The position numbers and the translations under genes were made by a program. Below, piece by piece: positions 32,734-47,430 of a DNA stretch of 64,000 nt; positions within the stretch are counted from its first letter, which is position 1; each line of letters opens with the position of its first letter. A model generated the notes under the pieces. The model saw only the letters and a program-made list of their open reading frames with translations. It did not search any database and was not told the origin of the DNA. The DNA lies in contig NZ_JAJSAQ010000004.1 of assembly GCF_021729075.1 (NCBI RefSeq), positions 434,001 to 498,000 on the forward strand. The letters run 5' to 3'. Origin of the DNA: Microbulbifer guangxiensis (GTDB taxonomy: Bacteria > Pseudomonadota > Gammaproteobacteria > Pseudomonadales > Cellvibrionaceae).

Positions 32734-34023
32734 ATGTTTTCAGCTGCTATCAGGTGGTGCCATCAATTGCCATTTCCGGGGCCGGCCGCGCTGCTGGCAG
32801 TGCTGCTATTACTGCTATCCCACGCTGCCGCAGCCCGGGATACCCTGAGTCTCGTCGATGCCATCGACCGGGCACTGAACGAAAATCCGCAGCTTGCCGT
32901 CTTCCGTTTTCGTGAGGCAGCACTGATGGGCAAGGCGCAAACCGCAGCCCAGCGACCGCCTCTGTCGATCCGAAGCGAGCTGGAAAACGTGGCCGGCAGT
33001 AGTGATGCACCAGAGGCAGAGCTGACGATTGCACTGTCATCCGTACTCGAGCTTGGCAACCAGCGCCTGGCCCGGGTGAATGCGGCGCAGGCGTCCATCG
33101 ATCTGCTGGCGGCGGAACAGCAGGTGCAGGCACTGGACCTGCTCGGGGAGGTGATACGGCGCTATGTCGAGGTCGCGGCAGCCACGGAGCGGGTATCACT
33201 GGCTGGCCAGGCCCTGCGTATTGCCGAGCAGGCACTCGAGGCTGTCAGCCAGCGGGTCAGGGCAGCGGCCGCACCACAGGCGGAGCAGTTGCGGGCCGAG
33301 GCGGCGCTGGCTGAGTCCCGCCTCACTTTACAGGCAGAGCGGCGCCAGCTGGATTTTCACAGGCGCGCCCTGGCTGCGCTGTGGGGCGCCACGGAGGCCG
33401 GCTTTGATGTGGATAGCAGTGCTCTCTACCGGATAGAGCCCGGCGCGGGTTTCCCTGAACTTTATGCGCGAGCTGAAGAAAATCCCGCACTGACAAAATT
33501 CGCCTCCGATGAGCGGCTGCGTGCCATGGAGCTCCGTATGCGGGAAACCGAGTCGAACCTGGATATTGGCTGGGCCGTGGGTGTGCGCCGATTCAGCGAA
33601 TCAGATGAAACAACACTGATTGCGCTCGCTGAGCTGCCGCTCTTTTCCGGCAGACGCAATGCCGGCGCCGTAGCTTCGGCGACAGCGGAACTAGAGCGTA
33701 TTGCTGTCGAACGGAAAGCTGCCAGACTGCAAATCTACAGCCAGCTGTTTCGGGCCTATAGCGGCCGCGAGCAAGCTGTCGCTGCGGTCCACAGTTTTGA
33801 CCGCGACATCATCCCCGCCCTCCGGGCGGCACTGCGCGAGGTCGAACTAGCTTATCGCCGCGGGCGTTACTCCTATCTGGAACTGGTTTCGGCGCGGCGG
33901 GAGCTCATTGCGGCGCAGCGGGCAAAAATCGAATCCGCCGCCGCTGCTCTGCGCTACGGCGCGGAGATCGAACAACTGACTGCTGCACCAGTCCTCCCGG
34001 CCGGGCAGGCTTTCAGTAAATAG
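32734..34023 (+). CDS. CzcC-like outer membrane factor (TolC family)
   Basis: Outer membrane channel of a heavy-metal RND efflux pump. The 429-residue protein has a signal peptide (LLAVLLLLLSHAAA, cleavage near AAAAR), then two OEP repeats rich in long helices: LVDAIDRALNENPQLAVF opens the first and a similar motif (LREVELAYRRGRYSYLELV) marks the second. The sequence is Ala/Leu/Arg rich, as usual for TolC-type coiled-coil channels. It is the first gene of a czcCBA operon: the czcB start codon follows its stop directly. Confidence 0.87.
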   Translation: MFSAAIRWCHQLPFPGPAALLAVLLLLLSHAAAARDTLSLVDAIDRALNENPQLAVFRFREAALMGKAQTAAQRPPLSIRSELENVAGSSDAPEAELTIALSSVLELGNQRLARVNAAQASIDLLAAEQQVQALDLLGEVIRRYVEVAAATERVSLAGQALRIAEQALEAVSQRVRAAAAPQAEQLRAEAALAESRLTLQAERRQLDFHRRALAALWGATEAGFDVDSSALYRIEPGAGFPELYARAEENPALTKFASDERLRAMELRMRETESNLDIGWAVGVRRFSESDETTLIALAELPLFSGRRNAGAVASATAELERIAVERKAARLQIYSQLFRAYSGREQAVAAVHSFDRDIIPALRAALREVELAYRRGRYSYLELVSARRELIAAQRAKIESAAAALRYGAEIEQLTAAPVLPAGQAFSK

Positions 34024-35292
34024 ATGCCGGATCACGTCATGCGGGGCTCTCCAACTCTTTACCCGTTGCCAGTTGCACTACTTGCGCTAATCGCTGTGTG
34101 GAGTGCCCATGGGTATGCAGGCTCCGACGCTGTAAAACATGCTGAAACTTCAGAGACGGTTACAGTGGTGGAAGAGCAGGGGCCCCATGGCGGGTACCTG
34201 CTCCGCGATGGTGCCGTCTCTGTTGAGTTGAAGCTGGTAGAGCAGGGCAACAAAGCAAAGTTCCGGGCCTGGGTCACGGAAGCAGGGCAACCGCTGCAGG
34301 ACACCAGCGGCACGACCCTGTCGCTGGAGCTGCTGCGTCTCGGCGGTGAACGACAGCGCTTTCGGCTGGAGCCCGAGGGGGACTACTGGCGCAGCGTGGC
34401 GGCGGTTCGCGAACCGCATTCCTTTGATATCAACACGCTGCTGATCCGCAATGGTGAAAGAAGCACCTGGACAATTGCCTCCTACGAGGGCCGGGTCATG
34501 ATTTCTGACCAGATGGCGGAGGAAAACGGTATCGCCACCGCCGTCGCCGGTGCCGGGGGAATCCGCCGCACACTGACGCTCTATGGCAGGACGGCTCTTG
34601 CCCATGAAGACATGCGGCATGTGCGCGCCCGCTTTCCCGGCCCGGTCACCGAAGTACTGGCGGAACTGGGAGACCGGGTACAGCGCGGCCAGAAGCTGGC
34701 CACCGTCGAGTCCAATGACAGCCTGCAGACCTATCCGGTGGTATCGCCCATCGACGGGCTGGTCGTCGAGCACGAAATCGGCAGTGGCGAATTCAGCGGT
34801 AACCGCGTGCTGTTTACGGTGGCCAACTACGACACCCTGTGGGCAGAGCTACAGGTTTTTCCCCGGCAGCAGAGTGCGATCCGGCGTGGCCAGACCGTCA
34901 CCCTTACCAGTGACCAGCGCCGCGTGGAAACCAGGATCCACGACGTGCTGCCCATTTCCGATGGCCAGCCGTTCCTTCTCGCACGGGCGTCGTTCGACAA
35001 TCGCGGGGAAAACTGGCCGCCGGGCCTGCTGGTAGAGGCGAAAGTGGTAATCGAGGAAGAACAGGTACCGCTGGTCGTGGAAAACCGGGCCTTGCAGCCT
35101 TACCTGAACGGGTTCGCGGTGTTTGTGAAAGTGGGCGAAGTTTACGAGGCGCGCCCACTGACCCTGGGGCGCAGGGACGATGAGTTCACCGAAGTGTTGG
35201 GCGGGCTCAGGCCCGGTGACCGCTATGTGACGGCCAATAGCTTCCTGATCAAAGCCGATATCGAGAAATCGGGTGCAGTGCATGATCACTAG
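34024..35292 (+). CDS. CzcB-like periplasmic adaptor of metal efflux RND pump
   Basis: Membrane fusion protein linking the inner-membrane pump to the outer-membrane channel. It has an N-terminal signal or anchor (LYPLPVALLALIAVWSAHGYA), then a CzcB-type extra N-terminal domain (GPHGGYLLRDGAVSVELKLVE), the lipoyl/barrel-sandwich region (RARFPGPVTEVLAELGDRVQRGQKL) and a C-terminal membrane-proximal domain ending near residue 420. No His-rich CusF-like domain is evident. Immediate adjacency to czcC and 12 bp to czcA mark one operon. Confidence 0.88.
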   Translation: MPDHVMRGSPTLYPLPVALLALIAVWSAHGYAGSDAVKHAETSETVTVVEEQGPHGGYLLRDGAVSVELKLVEQGNKAKFRAWVTEAGQPLQDTSGTTLSLELLRLGGERQRFRLEPEGDYWRSVAAVREPHSFDINTLLIRNGERSTWTIASYEGRVMISDQMAEENGIATAVAGAGGIRRTLTLYGRTALAHEDMRHVRARFPGPVTEVLAELGDRVQRGQKLATVESNDSLQTYPVVSPIDGLVVEHEIGSGEFSGNRVLFTVANYDTLWAELQVFPRQQSAIRRGQTVTLTSDQRRVETRIHDVLPISDGQPFLLARASFDNRGENWPPGLLVEAKVVIEEEQVPLVVENRALQPYLNGFAVFVKVGEVYEARPLTLGRRDDEFTEVLGGLRPGDRYVTANSFLIKADIEKSGAVHDH

Positions 35293-38430
<3,138 letters not shown>

Positions 38431-38434
38431 GGAG

Positions 38435-39439
38435 CTATTTCCCCGCTTCCAGCACCACGCGATAGCGCACGTCGCCGCTCTTCAACCGCGCCAGCGCATC
38501 GTTCACCCGGCTCATGGGGAAGTGCTCCACTTTGGGCGCGATCTTGTGGCGCGCGGCAAATTCCAGCATCTCGGCAATAGTGGTGGGGCTGCCTACCGGT
38601 GAACCGGACACCTGGCGCTGGGCGAGGATCAGCTGGAAGACATTGAGGTCCAGCGGCTCGGTGGTAGCACCGACGAAATGCAGGCGGCCGCCGGCCTTGA
38701 GCGTCGACAGGTACAGGTTCCAGTCCAGCTTGACGTTGACCGTGGACAGGATCATGTCGAACCGACCGGCTGCCTCTGCCACCGCATCCTCATCGCGGGA
38801 ACTCAGGGTGTGGTCCGCCCCCAGCTCCAGCGCCTCGTCGCGCTTGGCATTGGAAGTAAAGGCGGTTACCTCGCACCCCCAGGCATGCAGGAACTGCAGG
38901 GCCAGGTGACCGAGTCCACCGATGCCAACCACCCCCACGTGGCTGTTGGGCTTGATGCCGAACTGCACCAGAGGATTGAACACGGTGATGCCGGCGCAGA
39001 ACAGTGGCCCGGCCACTGCGGGATCGATGCTGTCCGGGATCGGCACCACGCTGGACGCCGCTGCACGCACCTTGTCGGCGAACCCGCCGTAGTGACCGAT
39101 GATGGTGGGCTGTGCCTCGCCGCAGAGGTTCTGGTGACCCGAGTTACAGTCGTGGCAGTGACCACAATAGCCCGCGTGCCAGCCCAGACCGACCAGCTGC
39201 CCCTCTTCCAGGTGGTCCACCTGATCGCCGAGCTGGCCGATACGACCCACCACCTCATGCCCCGGCACCACCGGGTACTCGGACATGCCCCACTCATCAT
39301 CGATCACGCTCAGGTCGCTGTGGCAGAGCCCACAGTAGAGCACATCGATTTCCACTTCCCTGGGTTTGAGTGCGCCCGGGTCATAGCTGAATGGCTTCAA
39401 TTCAGCGCCAGCTTCGTGGGCTGCATAGGCATTGATCAT
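38435..39439 (-). CDS. Zinc-dependent alcohol dehydrogenase, CAD/YahK-like
   Basis: A 334-residue medium-chain dehydrogenase/reductase. GLCHSDLSVI holds the catalytic-zinc Cys, PGHEVVGRI the catalytic His/Glu region, and CGHCHDCNSGHQNLC the four Cys of the structural zinc. VGVVGIGGLGHLALQF is the NAD(P)-binding Rossmann loop. It most resembles the cinnamyl/YahK group of NADPH-dependent aldehyde reductases. It is convergent with czcA (4-bp gap) and not part of that operon. Substrate range cannot be told from sequence. Confidence 0.9.
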   Translation of the reverse strand: MINAYAAHEAGAELKPFSYDPGALKPREVEIDVLYCGLCHSDLSVIDDEWGMSEYPVVPGHEVVGRIGQLGDQVDHLEEGQLVGLGWHAGYCGHCHDCNSGHQNLCGEAQPTIIGHYGGFADKVRAAASSVVPIPDSIDPAVAGPLFCAGITVFNPLVQFGIKPNSHVGVVGIGGLGHLALQFLHAWGCEVTAFTSNAKRDEALELGADHTLSSRDEDAVAEAAGRFDMILSTVNVKLDWNLYLSTLKAGGRLHFVGATTEPLDLNVFQLILAQRQVSGSPVGSPTTIAEMLEFAARHKIAPKVEHFPMSRVNDALARLKSGDVRYRVVLEAGK

Positions 39440-39745
39440 GATCGGTTCCCCTTATGGTTGGTTGTCCCCGAAACTGTGGTGTACGGCGTCGCCGGGTCAT
39501 CGGACTTTTTGTGACAGCCTTTCCTGTGGCGCCACCGACCCGGAGCGTCGACTCCGGGAACCTGCTGAGTGTAGCCGCGGCTGGAACCCATCAGGGCACC
39601 ATCTGCCCCCCGTGGGGGAACCGCGCTACACTGCGCCGTGAAACCTAACGGATTTCAAAATTCGGCCCCTGTGGATATTTGCCACCGGGGCGGGCTGTGG
39701 CATCGTGGATGCCTGTCGACGGGACAACAATAAGCAGAGGCAGCC
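39440..39745. other. Intergenic spacer between alcohol dehydrogenase and desaturase-family gene
   Basis: A 306-bp spacer between divergent genes. It probably carries promoters for both. I see only short overlapping frames without coding character and no strong palindrome or terminator. Confidence 0.4.
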
Positions 39746-41862
<2,117 letters not shown>

Positions 41863-42023
41863 CGCCCGCATCGCACGGGCTCTCCCATGGCGCCCCCGAC
41901 AACTGGTCGATTTACGTACACCGCCGGCTGCGTTAAACTTGCCGGTCCCGCGCCGGAGGAGCCGCAGGCACCCGCGCGCCCCGAATTCGCCCGCCCCGGG
42001 CACAGCAATGGAACCGAGATTTT

Positions 42024-42290
42024 ATGGCACGTATTACCGTTGAAGATTGCCTCGAAAACGTCGACAACCGCTTTGAGCTGGTGATCGTGGGCAGCAAGCG
42101 CGCCCGCCAGATCGCTACCGGAGGCAAAGATCCGCTGGTGGCCGAGGAAAACGACAAGCCTACCGTACTCGCCCTGCGTGAAATCGCCGAAGGCCTGGTG
42201 GATGCCAGCATCCTCGACCAGGTGGACGAGGACGAAGCGCCGATGGAGCGTCCGTCTGCTCCGGTGTACCTGTCCGAGCAGGACCTTTAA
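42024..42290 (+). CDS. rpoZ: RNA polymerase omega subunit
   Basis: An 88-residue RNA polymerase omega subunit, which assists beta' folding and forms one ppGpp site with beta'. It begins [20 protein letters not shown] and has KRARQI and [14 protein letters not shown], the canonical omega sequence. It lies between gmk and spoT, the usual operon, 45 bp before spoT. Confidence 0.98.
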   Translation: MARITVEDCLENVDNRFELVIVGSKRARQIATGGKDPLVAEENDKPTVLALREIAEGLVDASILDQVDEDEAPMERPSAPVYLSEQDL

Positions 42291-42335
42291 TCCTCCATCG
42301 AGCACTCGAGTTTTTTACGGGAGGCGCGCGCGGCT

Positions 42336-44456
42336 TTGCATACCATCGACAGTCTGGCCCACCGCCTCTCTTCGTATCTTCCCCCCGACCAGATCCAGAT
42401 TGTCCGCCGCGCCTACTTCTACGCTGAGCAGGCTCACGACGGGCAGCAACGCCGTTCCGGCGAGCCCTACATCACCCATCCGCTGGCAGTGGCGACCATC
42501 CTCGCCGGCATGCACATGGACCACCAGAGCCTGGCTGCCGCCATGCTCCACGATGTTATCGAGGACACCGGCATTCCCAAGGCGGCCTTGGTGGAGCAAT
42601 TCGGTGAGGAAGTGGCGGAACTGGTGGACGGCGTCTCCAAGCTGACCCAGTTCGAGACCGACAGCCCGGCGGAGAAACAGGCGGAGAACTTCCAGAAGAT
42701 GGCGCTGGCCATGGCGCGCGACATCCGTGTGATCCTGGTCAAGCTCGCCGACCGCCTGCACAACATGCGCACCCTTGGCGCCCTGAAGCCACAGAAGCGG
42801 GTACGCATCGCCCGCGAGACCCTCGAGATCTATGCCCCCATCGCCCATCGCCTGGGCATGAACGATGTGCGCATCGAGTTCGAGGACCGCGCCTTCTTCG
42901 CCATCTACCCATTGCGGGCCAGCCGCCTGCGCGCCGCCTTAGTAGCAGCGCGCGGCAACCGCAAGGAGCTGCTCGAGAAGATCCAGAACGCCATCGAGGT
43001 GCGGCTGCAAAGAGAGGGCATCGATGCCCTGGTGATCGGCCGCGAGAAGCACCTCTACAGCATCTACCAGAAGATGCGCGCGAAGAAGAAGTCGTTCAAG
43101 GAGATCATGGACGTCTACGCCTTCCGCATCATCGTCGACAGCGTGGACACCAGCTACCGGGTGCTGGGCGTGACCCACAACCTGTACAAACCGGTCATTT
43201 CCGAATTCAAGGACTACATCGCCATCCCCAAATCCAATGGCTACCAGTCCCTGCACACGGTGCTGCTGGGCATGCACGGGGTGCCCATCGAGGTGCAGAT
43301 CCGCACCAAGGAAATGGATGAGATGGCCAACAGCGGCATCGCCGCCCACTGGCTTTACAAGGCCTCCGGTGACGAGGTGATCAACACCGGCGGTACCAGC
43401 CAGGTGCGCGCGCGACGCTGGGTACAGGGCCTGCTTGAGATGCAGCAGCGGGCCGGCGACTCGCTGGAATTCATCGAGAACGTGAAAATCGACCTGTTCC
43501 CGGACGAGGTCTACGTGTTCACCCCCAAGGGCGAGATCATCGATCTGCCCGCCGGTGCCACCGCCGTCGATTTCGCCTATTCCGTGCACACGGATATCGG
43601 CAACACCTGCGTGGCGGTACGCATCAACCAGCGCCTGGCGCCCCTGTCCCAGCCCCTGCAGAGCGGGCAGAAGGTGGAGATCCTCACCAACAGGAAGGCG
43701 CAGCCGAACCCCAGCTGGCTCAATTTCGTCGTCACCGCCAAGGCCCGCAGTGCCATCCGCCATTTCCTCAAGCACCAGCGCCACCACGACTCGGTCGCGC
43801 TCGGTCGCCGCCTGCTCGAAAAGGCGCTGGGCAAATTCGACACCGCGCTCGACGAACTCAGTGAGGAGCAGATCGAGCGCGGTGTGCGCGAGGCCAAGTG
43901 CAGCTCGCTGGAGAACCTGCTGGAGGAGATCGGCCTCGGCAACAAGGTGGCGTTCTCTGCGGCCAAGCTGCTCGCTCCGCCCGGCAAGGAAGAGGCGGGG
44001 GCCAGCAATATTTCCTCACCGCTCACCATCGATGAGCAGGAGGGCATGCTGATCAGTTTCGCCCGCTGCTGCCGACCGATTCCGGGCGACACCATCATCG
44101 GCCACATCAGCTCCGGCAAGGGGGTGGTGGTGCACCGGGAGTCCTGCCGCAACACCGTGGACTTCCGCGAGCACCCGGAAAACATCATGGCGGTGAACTG
44201 GTCACCGGACGTGAAGGGCGAGTTCCTCGGCGATGTGCGCGTCGAGGTGGAGTCCGAGCGCGGCATCATCGCCCGGCTGGCCACGCGGATCACGGAAGAG
44301 GGCGCCAGCATCGAGCAGATCCATGTGGACGAGAAGGATGCCCGCAACAGCGTCATCTCCCTCACCCTCGAGGTCAGCAACCGGGTGCACCTGGCGCGCG
44401 TGATGAAGCGCCTGCGCAACCTGCCCTCGGTGATTCGCATCGCGCGGCCCGGCTGA
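42336..44456 (+). CDS. spoT: Bifunctional (p)ppGpp synthetase/hydrolase SpoT
   Basis: Makes and degrades (p)ppGpp in the stringent response. The N-terminal hydrolase has the HD motif in AAAMLHDVIED (about residues 67-77); the RelA/SpoT synthetase domain spans about 220-350, with YRVLGVTHNLYKP and EFKDYIAIPKSNGYQSLH; a TGS domain (about 390-450, VFTPKGEIIDLPAGATAVDFAY) and a C-terminal ACT domain (about 630-705) follow. The 706-residue length is normal. It starts with TTG after a GGGAGG site, unusual for this gene but supported by the N-terminal match. Last of gmk-rpoZ-spoT. Confidence 0.96.
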   Translation: MHTIDSLAHRLSSYLPPDQIQIVRRAYFYAEQAHDGQQRRSGEPYITHPLAVATILAGMHMDHQSLAAAMLHDVIEDTGIPKAALVEQFGEEVAELVDGVSKLTQFETDSPAEKQAENFQKMALAMARDIRVILVKLADRLHNMRTLGALKPQKRVRIARETLEIYAPIAHRLGMNDVRIEFEDRAFFAIYPLRASRLRAALVAARGNRKELLEKIQNAIEVRLQREGIDALVIGREKHLYSIYQKMRAKKKSFKEIMDVYAFRIIVDSVDTSYRVLGVTHNLYKPVISEFKDYIAIPKSNGYQSLHTVLLGMHGVPIEVQIRTKEMDEMANSGIAAHWLYKASGDEVINTGGTSQVRARRWVQGLLEMQQRAGDSLEFIENVKIDLFPDEVYVFTPKGEIIDLPAGATAVDFAYSVHTDIGNTCVAVRINQRLAPLSQPLQSGQKVEILTNRKAQPNPSWLNFVVTAKARSAIRHFLKHQRHHDSVALGRRLLEKALGKFDTALDELSEEQIERGVREAKCSSLENLLEEIGLGNKVAFSAAKLLAPPGKEEAGASNISSPLTIDEQEGMLISFARCCRPIPGDTIIGHISSGKGVVVHRESCRNTVDFREHPENIMAVNWSPDVKGEFLGDVRVEVESERGIIARLATRITEEGASIEQIHVDEKDARNSVISLTLEVSNRVHLARVMKRLRNLPSVIRIARPG

Positions 44457-44599
44457 TTTTGTGATGGCCCCCGGCCTTGCGCCGGCGATGCGACAAAAGT
44501 CTCACTTTCTGCTGTGCCCTGCGCTGGCGCGACTGCCATTCCCCCAAAAGGCGCGTTATATTTGCCCGCTTTCTTTTTCGGAAAGTGGTGGAGTTAACC

Positions 44600-44983
44600 A
44601 TGACCAATCGCGCCATTATAAAAACCGACAAGGCGCCGGCCGCCATCGGCAGCTATTCCCAGGCCGTCAAAGTCGACCATACCGTGTACCTCTCCGGCCA
44701 GATCCCACTGGACCCGCAGACCATGGAGATCGTCAGCGACGACTTCACCGAACAGGCGCGGCAGGTCTTCCGCAATCTGCGCGCAGTCTGCGAAGCGGCC
44801 AACGGCAGTCTCGGCCATGTCGTAAAGCTGAACCTGTACCTCACCGACCTCAGCGACTTCGGTGCCGTCAATGAGGTGATGGCGGAGTTCTTCGAGCAGC
44901 CGTACCCGGCCCGCGCGGCGGTCGGTGTGAAGCAACTGCCGAAGGGCGCGCTGTTCGAGGCGGAAGGGGTAATGGTGATCTGA
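44600..44983 (+). CDS. ridA: RidA family reactive-enamine/imine deaminase
   Basis: A 127-residue YjgF/YER057c/UK114-family enzyme that hydrolyses 2-aminoacrylate and other reactive enamines released by PLP enzymes. The start MTNRAIIKTDKAPAAIGSYSQAV is chosen at an ATG with a GGTGGAG ribosome site; 41 upstream codons are non-family. Tyr 17-like GSYSQAV, SGQIPLDP, and the conserved Arg in YPARAAVGV are present. It follows spoT, as in Pseudomonas-type genomes. Confidence 0.96.
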   Translation: MTNRAIIKTDKAPAAIGSYSQAVKVDHTVYLSGQIPLDPQTMEIVSDDFTEQARQVFRNLRAVCEAANGSLGHVVKLNLYLTDLSDFGAVNEVMAEFFEQPYPARAAVGVKQLPKGALFEAEGVMVI

Positions 44984-45000
44984 CCCGGGGAGCCGGGTCA
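44981..45000. terminator. Hairpin between convergent ridA and epimerase-like gene
   Basis: TGACCCGG and CCGGGTCA pair around a GGAG loop, overlapping the ridA stop codon. No T-run follows, so its efficiency as a terminator is doubtful. Confidence 0.4.
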
Positions 45001-45005
45001 GGGAA

Positions 45006-45884
45006 TCAAGCCAGGTCCAGCAGCGCGCTGTAACCGGCGCGGTAATCCGGGAACTTCAGCTTGTAGCCGGTGGCCAGCATGCGGCGGTTACAGAGCCTCT
45101 TGGAGCGGCGCTGGCTGGTGGTCACGTATTCGCGCAAGTGCCCCCCGGTATACCCCATGGCACGGGCCAGCCATCGCTGCAGTTCGTGCATGGGCACCGG
45201 CTCATTGTCAGCACCGATATACACCTTTTCCGGCGTCCAGCCCTCGCGCTGTCGCTCCAGCAAATGGGCGATAAAGCCGGTGCAGTCGTCCACGTGGATG
45301 CGGTTGCTGAACTGCGGCGGTTCGGGCGGCGCGCAGCGGCCCGCCCTCACCTGTGACAGCAGGCGATCTCGGCCGGGACCATAGATACCGGCAAAACGCA
45401 GCACCACCGCCTGCGGCAGGGCACTGGAGATGATTTCCTCGGCAGCCAGCAGCGCGTTCCCCTGAAACCCATTGGGCACAGCCGGGACCTCTTCGTCCAG
45501 CCACTGGTCCCCGCCCTGCCCATAGACCCGGGTGGAGGACACCCAGATCACCAGCCGTGGCGGTTTTGCCAGCCCGGCCACTGCCCTGGCCAGCGCCGTC
45601 GCCGTATCCACATAGGCGCGGCGGTAGCCGCTTTCGGTGTATTCATCGGGGGTGAAGGTGGCGATCACGATATCAGCCCCCTCTGCCAACAGGCCGCTGA
45701 TGTCTTCCTCGCGGGTGGCATCGCCGCGGCGCCAGTTGACCACATCCGCCCGGCGCTTGCGGGCCAGGGCCACCAGTGGGTTCCGGCGGACGCCGAAGAC
45801 GCTGTAAGACTTCCTATCCAGTTGCAGGGCAAGGCGCGCGCCCAGATCCCCACAGCCAAATATCCAGAGTTTTTCTTTTGCCAT
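45006..45884 (-). CDS. NAD-dependent epimerase/dehydratase-family (YeeZ-like) protein
   Basis: A 292-residue short-chain dehydrogenase-type Rossmann protein. The start MAKEKLWIFGCGDLGARLALQL is used because the nucleotide-binding loop GCGDLGAR begins there; 47 extra upstream codons are GC-rich spacer. VIWVSSTRVYGQ supplies the SDR Ser and Tyr (YG-type); RFAGIYGPGR is a typical extended-SDR segment. Resembles E. coli YeeZ, of unknown function. Convergent with ridA. Confidence 0.82.
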   Translation of the reverse strand: MAKEKLWIFGCGDLGARLALQLDRKSYSVFGVRRNPLVALARKRRADVVNWRRGDATREEDISGLLAEGADIVIATFTPDEYTESGYRRAYVDTATALARAVAGLAKPPRLVIWVSSTRVYGQGGDQWLDEEVPAVPNGFQGNALLAAEEIISSALPQAVVLRFAGIYGPGRDRLLSQVRAGRCAPPEPPQFSNRIHVDDCTGFIAHLLERQREGWTPEKVYIGADNEPVPMHELQRWLARAMGYTGGHLREYVTTSQRRSKRLCNRRMLATGYKLKFPDYRAGYSALLDLA

Positions 45885-46057
45885 AACACAGTTCGCGCCA
45901 AGTTGCGGGCCGAACCGCACCCCCCTTGTCGCAATCCCCCTTAAAAAAAACAATCGACCGGCAACGCCAGCGCTGCCGGTCAATCCGCTTGGTTTCCAGT
46001 CCCGGGCACTCGCGACCAGCCGCACTCCCTGCGGGGTGGCGTCCCGGGAAAAGCGCC

Positions 46058-46318
46058 TCAGCTGCCCCGACGGCGGAGAGCGCGGAAAATGAACAGGAAA
46101 ATCAATGCCCCGATGGTAGCCGTCACAATGTCACCGAACCCGAAACCGGTAACCGGACCGCCAATGCCGACCAGGGAACCCAGCCAGCCACCGATGAAAG
46201 CGCCGACAATCCCTATCACGATGGTCACCACCCAGCCGCCCGGATCCGGGCCAGGCATGATCCATTTCGCCAGCGCTCCGGCGATCAGGCCGAGAATAAT
46301 CCAGGAGAAAATGCCCAT
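46058..46318 (-). CDS. GlsB/YeaQ/YmgE family small membrane protein
   Basis: An 86-residue protein with three hydrophobic helices rich in glycine: MGIFSWIILGLIAGALAKWI, then PGGWVVTIVIGIVGAFIGGWLG and GDIVTATIGALIFLFIFRALRRRGS. This is the transglycosylase-associated/GlsB family, tied to stress response but without a proven function. Monocistronic, facing away from oxyR. Confidence 0.9.
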   Translation of the reverse strand: MGIFSWIILGLIAGALAKWIMPGPDPGGWVVTIVIGIVGAFIGGWLGSLVGIGGPVTGFGFGDIVTATIGALIFLFIFRALRRRGS

Positions 46319-46456
46319 GGGGTTGCTCCGATCAAGTTGTCCCTACACATATAGCAAAATTTTGCGCCTCATTGGCTGAACAGGGCCCCAAAATAGCAAT
46401 TTTTACTAAAGAACCGGGTTTGTATCCCCAGTCAGGCTTGCCGTTGGCCGCGGGCC

Positions 46457-46492
46457 ATTATTTATGAATAATTGCTATAGCCTTTTAACTAT
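46457..46492 (+). promoter_or_regulatory. AT-rich palindromes upstream of oxyR
   Basis: An ATTATT-TATG-AATAAT palindrome at 46457-46472 and ATAG-N8-CTAT at 46477-46492, directly before the oxyR start. The second is close to the OxyR half-site ATAG-N7-CTAT but one base longer, so autoregulation by OxyR is possible, not shown. Confidence 0.4.
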
Positions 46493-46506
46493 CGATTGTT
46501 TCTTCT

Positions 46507-47430
46507 ATGACGCTCAACGAACTGCGGTACATCGTCACCCTGGCACAGGAACAGCACTTTGGGCGCGCTGCCGAGCGCTGTTTCGTCAGCCAGCCGACCC
46601 TTTCCATTGCCGTAAAGAAACTGGAAAAAGAGCTGGGCGTCGCCCTGTTCGAGCGTTCCAAGACCCGGGTCCAGGCCACCCCCCTCGGTGAGCGGATTGT
46701 GGCCCAGGCGCAACTGGTGCTGGAGCAGGCGTCGGCGATCAAGGACATCGCCAGCGCGGGCAAGGACCAATTGTCCAGCCCCCTGTCGGTGGGAGCCATC
46801 TTCACCATCGGGCCCTACCTTTTCCCGCACTTCATACCGCAGCTGCAGCGAATGGCACCGGAAATGCACCTCTACGTCGAAGAAGGCTACACAGCGACCC
46901 TGCGCCAGCGTCTGCGCAAGGGCGAGCTCGATGCCATCATCATCGCCCTGCCATTCACCGAGCCGGACGTGGTCACCCAGCCGCTCTACGACGAACCTTT
47001 CGTCGTCTTGATGCCCGCGGATCACCCGCTGGCGAAGCAGGAGAGCATCTCGCCGGAGCAGCTGTCCGAGGACAACGTGCTGCTGCTGGGGGAAGGGCAC
47101 TGTTTCCGCGACCAGGTGCTGGAGGCCTGCCCGCAGTTGCAGCAATCCATCGAAAAGGAGTCCGGTACCGGCCGCATCCGCACCGCTGCCGATGGCAGCT
47201 CCCTGGAGACCCTGCGTCATATGGTGGCGTCCGGCCTGGGTATCACGGTATTGCCCCTGTCGGCGGCGACCGCCTCGCAATATGCCAGCGGCCTGCTGGA
47301 AACCCGGCCATTCAGTGCACCGGCCCCGCGGCGCACCGTGGCTCTGGCCTGGCGGGCCAGCTTCCCCCGCCACCGCGCCATCGACATCCTGCGCGACGCC
47401 ATCAGCCAGTGCCACCTGGGTGACCCGTGA
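46507..47430 (+). CDS. oxyR: Peroxide-sensing LysR regulator OxyR
   Basis: Transcription activator of the peroxide response. Residues about 1-60 are the LysR winged helix (MTLNELRYIVTLAQEQHFGRAA). The redox motif GHCFRDQVLEAC places Cys 199 and Cys 208 exactly at the disulfide positions of E. coli OxyR, so it should be H2O2-responsive. The 307-residue length is normal. Its stop overlaps the recG GTG by one base (GTGA), so the two are translationally coupled, as in Pseudomonas. Confidence 0.97.
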   Translation: MTLNELRYIVTLAQEQHFGRAAERCFVSQPTLSIAVKKLEKELGVALFERSKTRVQATPLGERIVAQAQLVLEQASAIKDIASAGKDQLSSPLSVGAIFTIGPYLFPHFIPQLQRMAPEMHLYVEEGYTATLRQRLRKGELDAIIIALPFTEPDVVTQPLYDEPFVVLMPADHPLAKQESISPEQLSEDNVLLLGEGHCFRDQVLEACPQLQQSIEKESGTGRIRTAADGSSLETLRHMVASGLGITVLPLSAATASQYASGLLETRPFSAPAPRRTVALAWRASFPRHRAIDILRDAISQCHLGDP

